From Mycobacterium sp. 236(2023) (GTDB lineage: Bacteria; Actinomycetota; Actinomycetes; Mycobacteriales; Mycobacteriaceae): 64,000 nucleotides of DNA. Shown piece after piece: positions 35,137 through 49,740 of the stretch. Position numbers and translations under genes: made by a program. The notes under the pieces were generated by a model. It was not told where the DNA came from and ran no database searches. It saw nothing but the letters and a program-made list of their open reading frames with translations. The stretch's first letter is position 1. Each line of letters begins with the position of its first letter. Location: assembly GCF_029623955.1 (NCBI RefSeq), contig NZ_JARSBP010000002.1, positions 744,001 through 808,000 of the forward strand, in the 5' to 3' direction.

Positions 35137-35164
35137 CGGGGTGTCATCAACTGATGACACCCCG
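35137..35164. terminator. Terminator hairpin after accA3
   Basis: CGGGGTGTCATCA (35137-35149) and TGATGACACCCCG (35152-35164) are perfect complements with a 2-base centre, 17 bases beyond the accA3 stop on the minus strand. Confidence 0.7.
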
Positions 35165-35180
35165 CTTCGGCAGTCAGAAA

Positions 35181-38190
<3,010 letters not shown>

Positions 38191-38237
38191 CGTACGAGAG
38201 GGTACGGGGGTGAACCGGTGTGGAGGGGGCGGTTAGC

Positions 38238-38537
38238 TCACCAGCCGCCGATGCCGGGGCCGCCGGACCAGTTGGGCATGAAGGGCCGGGCGCGGGTGCC
38301 GGGGACGCGTCCCGGGACCGCGATCATCGAGTCGCGGATCTCGCCCTGGCCATTCAGGTAGTCGCCGGCGCCGCGGACTTCACCGAAGGTGGCGTCGCGG
38401 GAGACGGTGCCCTGGCCGCTGGTGACGGTGTGACCGGGCTTGATCTCGTCGGCGGACGCGGTGCCGCTCGACAGTGCGAGGAGCGCGGCGGGTGCGGCGA
38501 GGACGGCGCCCCACGCGACGAACTTGGTTTTCGGCAT
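38238..38537 (-). CDS. Small secreted protein
   Basis: A 99-residue exported protein. ATG 38537 follows AGGAG. A signal peptide is clear (residues 1-30, ending ASA before DEI). The mature part is Gly-rich with 'SGQGTVSRDATFGEVRGAGD' and a C-terminal 'NWSGGPGIGGW'; it has no cysteines. No family is recognised. Confidence 0.65.
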   Translation of the reverse strand: MPKTKFVAWGAVLAAPAALLALSSGTASADEIKPGHTVTSGQGTVSRDATFGEVRGAGDYLNGQGEIRDSMIAVPGRVPGTRARPFMPNWSGGPGIGGW

Positions 38538-38610
38538 GTATCTCCTCATGGCGCTATGTGCGGTCGTCTGCTTATCGGCGGTGGTGTGCGGGTGTTACGG
38601 AGACGGGTGG

Positions 38611-39015
38611 CTATTTCAGCCGGTTCTTGATGCGGGCGAGCATCGCTGACATGCCACGCAGGCGCAGCGGGCTGATCAGCTTGGCGAGGCCGAGGTCGGT
38701 GTAGAAATCGTCGGGCACGGCGAGGATGTCGTCGGCGGGTAGACCGTCCAGGCCAGTCGCGAGAATTGCCGCGAAGCCCCGCGTCGTCGGAGCCTCGGCG
38801 GGAGCACTGAAGTACAGCCGCACATGGTCGCGGTCGCCGGCATCGACATGAAGGAACAGCGGCGACTGGCACTCCGGGACGGGCTCCATCGCCGCCTCTT
38901 CGAGATCGGAAGGCAGCGGCGGAAGTTCGTCGGCGAACTCGAGGAGCAGGGCCAGCTTGTCTTGTCCCTCAACATCTTTGAAGTCGGAGACCACCTCGGC
39001 CAGCGCGGCCGGCAT
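38611..39015 (-). CDS. SufE-like sulfur-acceptor protein
   Basis: A 134-residue SufE-family protein. The acceptor cysteine is Cys49 in VPECQSP, the position that takes persulfide sulfur from a cysteine desulfurase; '[17 protein letters not shown]' and '[15 protein letters not shown]' are family segments. ATG 39015 or the overlapping GTG 39021 may be the start; the latter overlaps the sseA stop (GTGA). Co-translation with the rhodanese SseA suggests joint sulfur transfer. This pair corresponds to Rv3284-Rv3283. Confidence 0.87.
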   Translation of the reverse strand: MPAALAEVVSDFKDVEGQDKLALLLEFADELPPLPSDLEEAAMEPVPECQSPLFLHVDAGDRDHVRLYFSAPAEAPTTRGFAAILATGLDGLPADDILAVPDDFYTDLGLAKLISPLRLRGMSAMLARIKNRLK

Positions 39016-39017
39016 AC

Positions 39018-39905
39018 TCACGGCGCTTCGCCTGGCTCTTCCCCGACGGCGACGGGCACCCGGACGGCGTTGCCCCATTCGGTCCACGAACCGTCGTAGT
39101 TGCGCACGCCCGGAAGGCCCAGGAGGTGGGTCAGTACAAACCAGGTGTGGCTGGAGCGCTCGCCGATGCGGCAGTAGGCGATTGTATTCGGCGAGTCGGC
39201 GAGGAAGCCGTACAGCTCGTCGAGCTCGGCGCGGCTGCGGAAGCGTCCGCTCTCGTTGGCGGCCTTGCCCCACGGGATCGACACCGCGGTGGGGATGTGG
39301 CCGCCGCGCAGCGCGCCCTCTTCGGGGTAGTCGGGCATGTGGGTGCGCTCGCCGGTGTACTCCTGGGGGGAGCGCACGTCGATCAGCGGTTGCGTGCCGA
39401 GGGCGTTGAGGACGTCCTCTTTGAACGCGCGGATCGGGGCGTCATTTCGTTCGACGACCGGATAGCCGGTGGTTTCCTTGCTGGGCACGTCGAGCGTGGT
39501 GTCGCGGCCGTCGGAGATCCACAGCGTGCGTCCGCCGTCGAGCAGGCGGACGTCGGGGTGGCCGAACAGCGTGAAGACCCAGAGGGCGTAGGCGGCCCAC
39601 CAGTTGCTCTTGTCGCCGTAGATGACGACGGTGTCGTCGCGCGAGATGCCCTTGCGGTTCATCAGGTCGGCGAACTGCTCGCCGGTGATGTAGTCGCGCA
39701 CGTTCGCGTCGTTGAGGTCGGTGTGCCAGTCGATCTTGACGGCGCCCGGAATGTGGCCGGTGTCGTAGAGCAGGACGTCCTCGTCGGACTCAACGATCGC
39801 GAGGCCGGGCCTGCCGAGATTGCCCGACAGCCAGTCGGAGGTGACGAGCCGCTCGGGGTGGGCATATGACTGCAGGGCGGGGCTGGGATCAGCAGGTAGC
39901 GGCAC
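39018..39905 (-). CDS. sseA: Thiosulfate/3-mercaptopyruvate sulfurtransferase SseA
   Basis: A 295-residue tandem-rhodanese protein. The N-terminal domain (about 20-130) is inactive, and the C-terminal domain has the catalytic Cys245 in the loop CRIGER, the active-site signature of thiosulfate sulfurtransferases. It moves sulfur from a donor to cyanide or a protein acceptor. In M. tuberculosis SseA is tied to oxidative-stress protection. The SufE-like gene follows with a 4-base overlap and is a likely sulfur acceptor. Confidence 0.92.
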   Translation of the reverse strand: MPLPADPSPALQSYAHPERLVTSDWLSGNLGRPGLAIVESDEDVLLYDTGHIPGAVKIDWHTDLNDANVRDYITGEQFADLMNRKGISRDDTVVIYGDKSNWWAAYALWVFTLFGHPDVRLLDGGRTLWISDGRDTTLDVPSKETTGYPVVERNDAPIRAFKEDVLNALGTQPLIDVRSPQEYTGERTHMPDYPEEGALRGGHIPTAVSIPWGKAANESGRFRSRAELDELYGFLADSPNTIAYCRIGERSSHTWFVLTHLLGLPGVRNYDGSWTEWGNAVRVPVAVGEEPGEAP

Positions 39906-39958
39906 GTGTCCGAGCCTACCGGTGGCTCACAGAAAGCTTTGGGCGCAAGCGTGCCCAG

Positions 39959-41209
39959 TTAGGTGATGGCCCCGGGGCTCATCGCGAAGCTGATGATGCT
40001 GACCGTGATCAGGATCAGGCCGCCAACCACGCCGACCTTCGTCGACAGCTCGACCTGGTGCAGCCCGTGCTTCATGTCCTGGCGGGCCTGCTGGAATCGG
40101 CCCCAGCTCGCGTCGCGCAGCGGGCTCTCGACGAAGTGGTAGAGCAGCAGAGCCAGCCCGAAGGTCAGGGTCAGCGCGCTGGCGTAGTAGTAGAGGGTCG
40201 GCTCCTTCGTGGCCGCCAGCAGCACGAAGACAGGCCAGTGCACCAGGTACAGCGAGTAGGAGATGTCGCCCAGGTAGGTGCTGACGCGGTTGCGCAGGAA
40301 GGGCTGTAGGTCGGGTTCGCGGCCGATGCCCGCGGCGATGACGAGCGCGGTGCCGGCGACAGGAAGCAGCGCCCAGGGTGCGGGGAAGCCTGCGGATCCG
40401 TCGATGAACACGAGCGAGGCGCCGATGAGGGCCAGGCCCAGCCAGGACAGGATTGGTCGCGCCACGTCCGGGATGCGGGCGAGGGTCAACGTCGCGGTCG
40501 CGAGCAGCGCGCCGATGCCGAGTTCCCAGATGCGCGCGAAGGTGCCGAAACGCGCCCAGCCGGGGGAGGCGGCCGTTTCGTACAGCGCCCAGGCGAGAGA
40601 CGCGACGACGACAGTGCCGGCTGCTGCGCCGATAACGATGCGGCGGCGCGCGTCGGACCACGAACTGCGAATCGCGATGGCGGCGACCGCGACGATCAGC
40701 AGCGGCCAGACGACGAAGAACTGCTCTTCAATCGACAGCGGCCAAAAGTGCAGGAGCGGTGATGCGGTGTCAGTAGCTGCCGTATGCGCGGTGCCGCTGG
40801 CAGCGAAACGCCAGTTGCCCAGGAAGAAGAACGAATAGAGCGCGTCGACGCTGATGCTGCCAAGACGAGACGGCAGCACGACCGCGGATACGGCAACGGT
40901 CAAAGCCAGCACGACGGTCGCCGCTGGGACGATGCGTCGGACCCGTGCGAGGAAGAACGTGCTCAGTGACGGGGGTCCCGAATCGGCGGCCGCTCGCAGC
41001 AAACTTTCAGTTACAAGGAATCCGGCAACGACGAAGAAGACGTCGATGCCGACGAAGCCACCGTGTGGCCAGCCAGTGAGGTTGAACGCGAGGACTGCGA
41101 GGACGGCAACCATCCGCAGCCCTTGGATGTCGAGGCGGTAGTTTGCTCGTTCTGCACGTCGGCGTCGACGAGCGGATGATTGCCGTATTCGATCGAGTCT
41201 TGTGACCAT
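39959..41209 (-). CDS. Integral-membrane acyltransferase-3 family protein with altered active-site motif
   Basis: A 416-residue OafA/YrhL-type membrane acyltransferase with about ten hydrophobic segments. The family begins with an R-x10-H motif in the first membrane helix; here it reads LRMVAVLAVLAFN, so the catalytic His is Asn43 after Arg32. The following 'GGFVGIDVFFVVAGFLVT' is standard, and the HFWPLSIEEQF motif is intact. Either the enzyme is inactive, uses another residue or has a changed activity. Family members add acetyl or other acyl groups to surface glycans and lipids. Confidence 0.85.
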   Translation of the reverse strand: MVTRLDRIRQSSARRRRRAERANYRLDIQGLRMVAVLAVLAFNLTGWPHGGFVGIDVFFVVAGFLVTESLLRAAADSGPPSLSTFFLARVRRIVPAATVVLALTVAVSAVVLPSRLGSISVDALYSFFFLGNWRFAASGTAHTAATDTASPLLHFWPLSIEEQFFVVWPLLIVAVAAIAIRSSWSDARRRIVIGAAAGTVVVASLAWALYETAASPGWARFGTFARIWELGIGALLATATLTLARIPDVARPILSWLGLALIGASLVFIDGSAGFPAPWALLPVAGTALVIAAGIGREPDLQPFLRNRVSTYLGDISYSLYLVHWPVFVLLAATKEPTLYYYASALTLTFGLALLLYHFVESPLRDASWGRFQQARQDMKHGLHQVELSTKVGVVGGLILITVSIISFAMSPGAIT

Positions 41210-41540
41210 GTTTTGCCCCCCACATGCAATGAATATGCGTGCACGTTAGTAATTCGCTGTCTACCCGTAAGTGGCACAGTGTGCAACCTGTACGTGTTAC
41301 AGATCACGAGGTCGCAACCGCCCGTTTCGGCGCTGTGACGGCAGGTTAAGCCTGCGCGTCAACTTCGCGAATTCTGTTGATGTGCTGGGGCGTAGAGCGT
41401 CGGGGGCCGTGCCGCCTTACAGTCATCGGGACACCGATTCAGCTGATTTAGCAAAGTCGCGACAGCTGGCGTAACCCGGACTTCTCCTGAGGAGATGCGC
41501 ACATGCCGGGTCATTTCATGATTGACGTGAGGGACTGACG
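41210..41540. other. Divergent spacer with no gene
   Basis: About 330 bases between the acyltransferase and a secreted protein. It is less GC-rich than its neighbours and presumably carries promoters in both directions. A short hairpin (GCAGG-TTAA-GCCTGC, about 41341-41356) is the only structure noted. Confidence 0.4.
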
Positions 41541-41906
41541 ATGAAGAAGACGATCTTGATAGCAACGACGGCTTGCGCCGTGGTCGCCGGTGGCCTTGCG
41601 ACAGCGGGGCCAGCAAGTGCGCATGCCGATGACGCGATGATTCAGTACAAAGAGCCCAATGCGATGTGGGTGATGCCGGATCTGAAGGACGAGATCCTCT
41701 TCACGGCCGAGGCGGACGTCGAGACCGTCGTCGAGCAGATGCCGCTGAAAATAAAGACGCAGGCGCCGAATAACGCGCCCGTCTACAACCTGGAGGACTG
41801 GGTCGTCTGCGGAGAATCGCCGAAAGCGGGGACCGACCTCACGAAGAAGACGAAGGGCGTGACGCTGTTGGTCGAGCGCCCGGGCGCCGACAACTGCGGG
41901 GTGTAG
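41541..41906 (+). CDS. Exported PASTA-like small protein, copy 1
   Basis: A 121-residue exported protein. The signal peptide is at 1-27 (ending ASA before HADD). The mature domain contains 'MWVMPDLKDEIL' and 'YNLEDWVVCGESPKAG', a pattern like a single PASTA repeat ('V..Q.P.AG') with two cysteines. It is a diverged paralogue of the protein at 41970-42320. ATG 41541 has no strong ribosome site. Binding of cell-wall material would be in keeping with PASTA domains but is not shown. Confidence 0.7.
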   Translation: MKKTILIATTACAVVAGGLATAGPASAHADDAMIQYKEPNAMWVMPDLKDEILFTAEADVETVVEQMPLKIKTQAPNNAPVYNLEDWVVCGESPKAGTDLTKKTKGVTLLVERPGADNCGV

Positions 41907-41969
41907 CGGTGACTCAATTGTTATCAAACGCCTGGGAGGAAACTGACAGCCTCTACTAGGGTTCTCGTC

Positions 41970-42320
41970 ATGGAGTCCAAGGGGTTTAAGCGACATGCTC
42001 GCGGTGCCGCTATCGCGGCGGTTTCTTTCGGGGTGGTACTGGGAGCGACGGCGCCCGTCGCGGCCGCGCAGGAGGGATCCTGGACCATGCCTTCGCTGAG
42101 GGAAGAAGTTCTCCAGAACGCCGTCGACAGCGTGCTCGAAGCCGCAGGAGCGGACAACGTCACCTTTAACATCTACGACGCCGGAAACAATCAGGTTGTG
42201 TACAACTACACCAACTGGGTCGTGTGCGGTCAGTCGCCACGGGCGGACGCCACCGTGAAAGTTGGCGAAAAGCCTCAACGCGTGAGCATGGCGCTCCAGC
42301 GCCGTGCGTCCGGCTGCTAG
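41970..42320 (+). CDS. Exported PASTA-like small protein, copy 2
   Basis: A 116-residue exported protein. The signal peptide covers about 1-34 (ending AAA before QEGSW). It shares with copy 1 the arrangement WxMPxLxxE-L, YNxxxWVVCGxSP and a C-terminal Cys, so the genes are a tandem duplication that has diverged. Its stop overlaps the maf stop on the other strand by two bases. No function is known. Confidence 0.7.
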   Translation: MESKGFKRHARGAAIAAVSFGVVLGATAPVAAAQEGSWTMPSLREEVLQNAVDSVLEAAGADNVTFNIYDAGNNQVVYNYTNWVVCGQSPRADATVKVGEKPQRVSMALQRRASGC

Positions 42321-42955
42321 ATCGCTCGGCGATCCCACAGCTCCGAGATCGATATACCGGCCTGCCGCACCATCCGGTAAATCAGCGGCAGGCTCAGTCC
42401 AATCACGTTCGAGGGGTCGCCCTCGAGGCGGTCGATAAACCATCCGCCGAGCCCGTCGAGGGTGAAGGCGCCCGCGACGTTGAGGGGTTCGCCGCTGCCG
42501 ACATAGCGGCTCAGCTCGTCTGCGGATGGGTGGCCGAAATGGATTGTGGTACTTCCGGTGTCGCCCTCGGTGTGTGTAATGACGCCCGCGGTGAGACGCA
42601 GGAGGGCGTGACCCGTGAGCAGATGCCCGGTGGAGCCCGCCATCGATTCCCATTGGCGGCGGGCGGCTTCGGCTGATCCGGGCTTTCCGCACAGCTGGCC
42701 GTCGAGGTACAGCATCGAATCACAGCCGATCACAAGGCAATCCGTGGTCAGCTCGTCCGGCAGTTGCGCCGCAACACTGAGCGCTTTCGCGTTGGCAAGC
42801 TTGGCGACGACCGCCTCCGGCGGCAGCTCCCGGTCGAGCGAGGCGATCAACGCATCCTCGTCAACGTCGGACACGATTACCAGAGGCTCGATGCCCGCCT
42901 GGCGCAACACGCGCAGTCGGCCTTGAGACGCCGACGCGAGTACGACTCGCGTCAT
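42317..42955 (-). CDS. maf: Maf-family nucleotide pyrophosphatase
   Basis: A 212-residue Maf protein. The N-terminal signature [12 protein letters not shown] is present, with EDALIASL and the metal-binding CDSMLYLDG loop and 'GKP' after it. Maf proteins hydrolyse non-canonical or m5U/m7G nucleoside triphosphates to prevent their incorporation. ATG 42955 overlaps the accE5 stop (ATGA), so it belongs to the accD5-accE5-maf operon, as Rv3280-Rv3282 do. Confidence 0.9.
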   Translation of the reverse strand: MTRVVLASASQGRLRVLRQAGIEPLVIVSDVDEDALIASLDRELPPEAVVAKLANAKALSVAAQLPDELTTDCLVIGCDSMLYLDGQLCGKPGSAEAARRQWESMAGSTGHLLTGHALLRLTAGVITHTEGDTGSTTIHFGHPSADELSRYVGSGEPLNVAGAFTLDGLGGWFIDRLEGDPSNVIGLSLPLIYRMVRQAGISISELWDRRAI

Positions 42956-43233
42956 TTGCGCATGTGCATGCGTTCCCAGAGCGTGATGCGCTGCCAACTG
43001 GTGACGTCGTAGCGCAGTTTGTCGACGGGGTGGCCCCACAGGTTGAGCTCTTGAGGGCCCGGCTCGCCCTGGGCGCCGCCGCCCGCGCCGGCAAGTACCG
43101 CTACGAGCGCAGCGAGTTCCTCGACGGAGGGTTCGCCTTTGACGACGTTGAAATGCGGTGCGGGGGCGGGCGGGTCGTCGATCGTCATGTCCCGAGGGTC
43201 GGAGACCTCGACGATGTCGGCGTCGTGATTCAT
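42952..43233 (-). CDS. accE5: Acyl-CoA carboxylase epsilon subunit AccE5
   Basis: A 93-residue AccE-type subunit. The conserved domain is at about 28-93: '[22 protein letters not shown]' and the C-terminal 'WERMHMRK', with a Gly-rich linker between. It binds AccA3 and AccD5 and raises the activity of the propionyl/acetyl-CoA carboxylase complex in mycobacteria. It lies 35 bases after accD5 and overlaps maf. Confidence 0.9.
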   Translation of the reverse strand: MNHDADIVEVSDPRDMTIDDPPAPAPHFNVVKGEPSVEELAALVAVLAGAGGGAQGEPGPQELNLWGHPVDKLRYDVTSWQRITLWERMHMRK

Positions 43234-43268
43234 AGCTGAATTCCTTGTCGTAGAAGGCAGGCGCCGGA

Positions 43269-45376
<2,108 letters not shown>

Positions 45377-45799
45377 ATGAACGCCATCGCTACTAAGGTG
45401 AAGGTGTCGGCAGCCGCTGCGGCCATGGCTGCGAGCGCAGTCTTTGTTCCGGTCGCCGCCAACGCCGCTCCGGCCATCCAGCTGCCGGCAGCACCGGCCA
45501 TCTCCGACCTCGCGCAACAGCCGCAGGGCCTGTTCGGAGTCTTCTCGGTGCAGTTCACCGGCGCAGTGACGCGCACGTCGGTGTACTTCACCCGTAATAC
45601 CATCCTGAACTACCAGTCGTTGCTGGCGGCTAACCCGAACTCGATTTTCGCTTCGTTCTATCAGCGCCGGCTCAACCAGCTGAATGCTCAGCTGACCCGC
45701 TACGGGCAGGTCAATGTCTCGGCGTGCTTCAACGGTCGGTCGACGTCCATTGTCGCCGGATCGTATGGAAACGTCTCGACGGGAACCTGCACGACGTAG
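45377..45799 (+). CDS. Small secreted protein of unknown function
   Basis: A 140-residue exported protein. The signal peptide covers about 1-34 (ending ANA before APAI). The mature part has a Pro/Ala-rich lead, then 'LFGVFSVQFTGAVTRTSVYFTRN', probably amphipathic, and two cysteines near the end. ATG 45377 follows GGGGGGA. A strong terminator directly follows, so it is a single-gene unit. No family is recognised. Confidence 0.65.
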   Translation: MNAIATKVKVSAAAAAMAASAVFVPVAANAAPAIQLPAAPAISDLAQQPQGLFGVFSVQFTGAVTRTSVYFTRNTILNYQSLLAANPNSIFASFYQRRLNQLNAQLTRYGQVNVSACFNGRSTSIVAGSYGNVSTGTCTT

Positions 45800-45825
45800 G
45801 TCTGACGCTCATACAAATGCTAAAT

Positions 45826-45864
45826 ATTGAAGCCTGCACGTCGACTTGGCGTGCAGGCTTCAAT
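45826..45864. terminator. Strong hairpin terminator
   Basis: ATTGAAGCCTGCACG (45826-45840) is perfectly complementary to 45850-45864 with a 9-base loop, followed by CTTTTAC. It separates the secreted-protein gene from the polysaccharide genes. Confidence 0.8.
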
Positions 45865-45882
45865 CTTTTACAGGAATGCTGA

Positions 45883-47721
45883 GTGCGATTTTTTCCGAGA
45901 CGCCGATCTGACCCGAGTTCCAATGCCGATGACGGCGATGACACCGAAACCGGCTATGAAGATGGTCGAGGACGGCGCGGCTTTCTCTTGGCCGCTGGGT
46001 TGCTGGTGCTTATCATCGTCGGGCTGGGGTGCTGGATAGCTGTCGGCGCTTTCCAGGCGAAGTCCAACCTCGAGCAGGCCCGTACGAGTGCGCAGCAAGC
46101 GAAAGACTCTCTGCTGGAGGGCGATACCGAAGCCGCATCGCGGTCAGCTGACGAAGCCCTATCCCACGCGCAAGATGCGCGGGACGCGACGCACTCCCTA
46201 GCATGGAACATCGTCTCGGGAGTGCCATGGATCGGCAGCCCGTTCAAGACCGGTCAACAGGTCACCGAAGTCGTTCTCGGCCTCGCGTCCGACGTTCTGC
46301 GACCGGCGGCCGACGTCGGCCTGACGATTTCTCCTGAGAGGCTGTATCGAGACGGCCGAGTGGACGTCGAACTGCTACGTAGTCAAGAACCCGATCTGCG
46401 CGAATTATCAACTAGTGCAACGCGCCTCAACGGCGAAGCTGCCGCGATCACGGATCCCCGATACGTATCCCTGTTGAGTGACGCGCGCTCCCAGCTACAA
46501 AGTCAGATCTCCGAAGTCACTTCGCTGATCGAAAATGTCGCTTTGGCTGCGCGACTTGCACCGTCGATGATGGGCGTCGACGGTCCGCGTAACTACTTCA
46601 TGGGATTTCAAACCAACGCCGAAGTACGTGGCACCGGGGGACTGCTGGGTGGCTACGGCATTCTCCGATTCGACAACGGGGTCCCGAGCGTCGACACGCT
46701 CGCCCCTAATTCGACTCTCGATGACGCGGTGGCACCCGTGGAGTTCGGCGACGAGTACGACCTGCAGTACGGGTACCAGCAGCCGTTCTTCGACTTCCGT
46801 AACAGCAACATCAGTCCGCACTTCCCGTATGCCGCGCAGATTTGGCAGGGGATGTGGCTGGAACGAACGGGGATGAATGTCGACGGCGTGATCGCCATCG
46901 ATCCTGTCGCGTTGAGTTATATTCTGGGCGCCGTCGGACCGGTGACGATGCCCGACGGCGAGGTTGTGACGAAGGACAACGTAGTCGAACTGACGGAGTC
47001 GACGGCCTACCTTCGATTTCCGACCGATCAAGTTGCACGGAAGCAGTACCTGCAGGACATCGCTAATGCGGTCGTGACCAAGATGACCGGACGAGTCGGG
47101 TCGCCCAGTCAGCTCCTGGATGCGCTTGGAAAGGCCGTAGGCGAGCGTCGGATTGCGATTTGGAGCGCGGTACCGGAGGAGCAACAACTCCTAGAGGAGA
47201 CTCCACTAGCCCATGTCCTTCCTGACGGTGAAGGGCCATTCGCCGCAGTGGTCCTTAACAACCTCGGGGGTAACAAACTCGACTACTACCTCAAGACACA
47301 GATCGAATACGCGGCAGATGAATGTCACGGTCCGACTCGAGCATCGACGGTCACTGTCAAGTTGACGAACGCAGTACCGAACGGACCCTTACCCGACTAC
47401 GTCGCGGGAGCTTCCGGACTGTCACCCGATCTAGGGCTCAATCTTCCCGAGGGCACGAGCGTCACGTCTGTGCGGCTTTTCGCCACCAAAGGCTCGGAGT
47501 TGTCGGGCGTGATCCTCAACGGCGAACGAGTACCGGCGATTCACTACACCGAAAGGGGTCACCCGGTGTTCGAGGTGCAGGTAATCATGACGGCCGGCCA
47601 AACCGCTGACATCATGTTTCAACTCTCTGAACCAACGGTGTCGGGACCGCCCCAAGCGCCCAGCCAGCCTCTAGTGGAGACGGTGACTCCGAAGGTGATG
47701 GTGCCTGAGTGCTCGGGTTGA
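45883..47721 (+). CDS. DUF4012 membrane-anchored protein
   Basis: A 612-residue protein from GTG 45883. A charged N-terminus (1-32), one membrane helix (33-57) and a helical stretch (58-100) precede a large extracytoplasmic domain of DUF4012 type, recognised by 'YFMGFQTNAEVRGTGGLLGGYG' and the following 'DGVIAIDPVALSYILGAVGPV'. DUF4012 proteins are found in actinobacterial and Gram-positive polysaccharide loci; their activity is unknown, and attachment or chain handling has been suggested. It lies 76 bases before the BY-kinase gene on the same strand and is probably in one operon with it. Confidence 0.85.
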   Translation: MRFFPRRRSDPSSNADDGDDTETGYEDGRGRRGFLLAAGLLVLIIVGLGCWIAVGAFQAKSNLEQARTSAQQAKDSLLEGDTEAASRSADEALSHAQDARDATHSLAWNIVSGVPWIGSPFKTGQQVTEVVLGLASDVLRPAADVGLTISPERLYRDGRVDVELLRSQEPDLRELSTSATRLNGEAAAITDPRYVSLLSDARSQLQSQISEVTSLIENVALAARLAPSMMGVDGPRNYFMGFQTNAEVRGTGGLLGGYGILRFDNGVPSVDTLAPNSTLDDAVAPVEFGDEYDLQYGYQQPFFDFRNSNISPHFPYAAQIWQGMWLERTGMNVDGVIAIDPVALSYILGAVGPVTMPDGEVVTKDNVVELTESTAYLRFPTDQVARKQYLQDIANAVVTKMTGRVGSPSQLLDALGKAVGERRIAIWSAVPEEQQLLEETPLAHVLPDGEGPFAAVVLNNLGGNKLDYYLKTQIEYAADECHGPTRASTVTVKLTNAVPNGPLPDYVAGASGLSPDLGLNLPEGTSVTSVRLFATKGSELSGVILNGERVPAIHYTERGHPVFEVQVIMTAGQTADIMFQLSEPTVSGPPQAPSQPLVETVTPKVMVPECSG

Positions 47722-47797
47722 TCGGGTTCTTGAGCGCGGGGCAGATCAAGCAGAGCGAAGCTCCGCAGCAAATGAACACAGCAAGAGGGGGGTTGCA

Positions 47798-49267
47798 TTG
47801 AATCTGCGAGACTTCGTCAAAGTACTGCGCTCTCGGTGGATCACGGTGTGCGTAACCGTCCTTGTGGCAGTGCTCGGAGGAGTTGTACTCAGCTTACTCA
47901 CGACGCCGCTGTACCAGGCGACGACAAGATTGTTCGTCTCCACGAACGCCGGTTCCTCTCTCTCCGATGCGTATCAGGGCAGCCGTTTCTCGCAAGAACG
48001 CGTGGTGTCGTACGCAGAGTTGCTGATGGGCGAGACTTTGGCTCAGAACACTGTCGATAAACTGGGTTTAGATATGACCGCAGCTGAGCTTCGGGAGAAT
48101 GTGACAGCCAGCGCGAAGCCCGATACCGTCCTGATTAACGTCGAAGTTCTCGACGAATCCCCGGTCAGGGCTCGTGATATTGCCAATACCTTGTCCGATG
48201 AGTTCGTTGCCATGGTGCGGGAATTGGAGACGCCGGAGAATGGTGCACCGCCGGACTCCCGCGTGGTGGTAGAGCAACGCGCCTCGATTCCTCGTGACCC
48301 TGTAGTGCCAGAGACCGCTAAAAACATAGCGATCGCTCTGGCATTTGGTGTTGCATTGGGTGTGGGGCTTGCAGTTGTTCGTGATTTGCTAGATAACACC
48401 GTCAAGAGTCGCGAGGCCCTTGAAGAAATCACCGGCACTGGGGTAGTGGGAAGTATCCCGCTCGACAAAGAGCGGCGTAAGCATCCGGCGATCTCGTTCG
48501 ACAACGATAATTCCGGGATAGCGGAGTCTTTTCGAAAGCTCCGGACCAATCTGCAGTTCGTGTCCGTGGATAACCCGCCTCGCGTAATCGTTGTTACGAG
48601 TTCGATGCCGAGCGAGGGAAAATCCACTACGTCAATAAACATTGCTCTGGCACTCGCAGAGGCGGAGCACAATGTGGTTCTCGTCGACGGCGATATGCGA
48701 CGTCCAACGATTCATAAGTACCTAGATTTAGTGGGCGCCGTTGGATTCAGTACAGTGCTGAGCAGCGCGGCTTCCCTCGATGAGGCGCTCCAGAAGACGC
48801 GCTTTCCTGGCCTTACTGTTCTCACATCGGGAACGATCCCTCCAAACCCGAGTGAACTGCTCGGCTCTCAGTCGGCAAAACATCTGCTCAGCGAGCTGCG
48901 CTCGAAGTTTGATTATGTGATTGTCGACTCGACCCCGCTGCTAGCGGTGACTGACGCTGCAATCTTGGCGGCTGGCGGAGATGGCGTCCTGCTGGTTGCG
49001 CGGTTCGGGCACACCAAGCTAGACCAACTCGAGCATGCGGTAGGCAATCTTGAGAGTGTGGGTGCTCCACTGCTCGGTGCAGTGTTCACTCTTATGCCCA
49101 CGCGCGGAAGTTCGTCGTATAGCTACAGCTACACCTATTACGGGGTTGATAGCTCGCAAATGCCTGCCGCGCCGCCTGCTGCGCTTGACCCCGGATCGCC
49201 AAGCGCGGACGTTTCCAAGTCGGAGGAAGCCCCGGCCCCGGGAAGGCGGCGCAAGGCCGGAAGCTGA
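47798..49267 (+). CDS. Wzz/CapB-like chain-length regulator with BY-kinase domain
   Basis: A 489-residue fusion. An N-terminal Wzz domain lies between two membrane helices (14-34 and 175-193). The C-terminal tyrosine kinase has Walker A at 269-277 (SMPSEGKST), Walker A' at 294-301 (VLVDGDMR), Walker B at 373-380 (YVIVDSTP) and a Tyr cluster at 441-448 (YSYSYTYY) for autophosphorylation. Such kinases govern chain length and export in Wzx/Wzy-dependent capsule and exopolysaccharide synthesis. TTG 47798 follows an AGAGGGGGG site. Having both modules in one protein is the usual Gram-negative and actinobacterial arrangement. Decayed insertion sequences follow. Confidence 0.9.
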   Translation: MNLRDFVKVLRSRWITVCVTVLVAVLGGVVLSLLTTPLYQATTRLFVSTNAGSSLSDAYQGSRFSQERVVSYAELLMGETLAQNTVDKLGLDMTAAELRENVTASAKPDTVLINVEVLDESPVRARDIANTLSDEFVAMVRELETPENGAPPDSRVVVEQRASIPRDPVVPETAKNIAIALAFGVALGVGLAVVRDLLDNTVKSREALEEITGTGVVGSIPLDKERRKHPAISFDNDNSGIAESFRKLRTNLQFVSVDNPPRVIVVTSSMPSEGKSTTSINIALALAEAEHNVVLVDGDMRRPTIHKYLDLVGAVGFSTVLSSAASLDEALQKTRFPGLTVLTSGTIPPNPSELLGSQSAKHLLSELRSKFDYVIVDSTPLLAVTDAAILAAGGDGVLLVARFGHTKLDQLEHAVGNLESVGAPLLGAVFTLMPTRGSSSYSYSYTYYGVDSSQMPAAPPAALDPGSPSADVSKSEEAPAPGRRRKAGS

Positions 49268-49370
49268 GCCGGCGAGATCGTGCGAAGCCTGCCCGGCCTG
49301 CCCGGCTAGCGCGCGCGCCGTGTCCCGCGAAGGCTGCACCGACTGGGTGGCCACAAAGTGCTGCTGGAGT

Positions 49371-49740
49371 CAGCGATGGACGGCCGGCGCGTCATCGTGC
49401 GCCCCGAGGGCACACCGACGCACATCGTGGCCAACGGCAGACTGTTCAAGACACTGCCGGCGCACCGCTCCGCGCGGTACGCGACCCACCTCTGAACCCT
49501 TGCCACCGCCTTCACACCGAGCCTTGCGCCGCGTAGCGGCCAACGGAACAGACACCGTCGCCGGCCAACGGCTACGCATCGGACACAGTTACCAAGGCCA
49601 GACGGTCGCTATCGCCATTGAAGACACCGTTTTTCGCGTTTTCATCGACGGCACTGAGATCTGCACCCACGCAAGACAACTCGACAGCGACGTCACCATC
49701 TTCGAGGCCTGTCCCGGCGCCACAGCATCTGTTCTCCGCA
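49371..49740 (+). pseudogene. IS481-type transposase C-terminal remnant
   Basis: Two pieces in different frames. The first (about 49371-49495) reads 'DGRRVIVRPEGTPTHIVANG'. The second (about 49518-49740) reads GQRLRIGHSYQGQTVAIAIE then DTVFRVFIDGTEICTHAR, the usual C-terminal beta domain of mycobacterial IS481-family transposases. The catalytic core is missing and frames are shifted, so it is dead. Frame limits are approximate. Confidence 0.6.
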
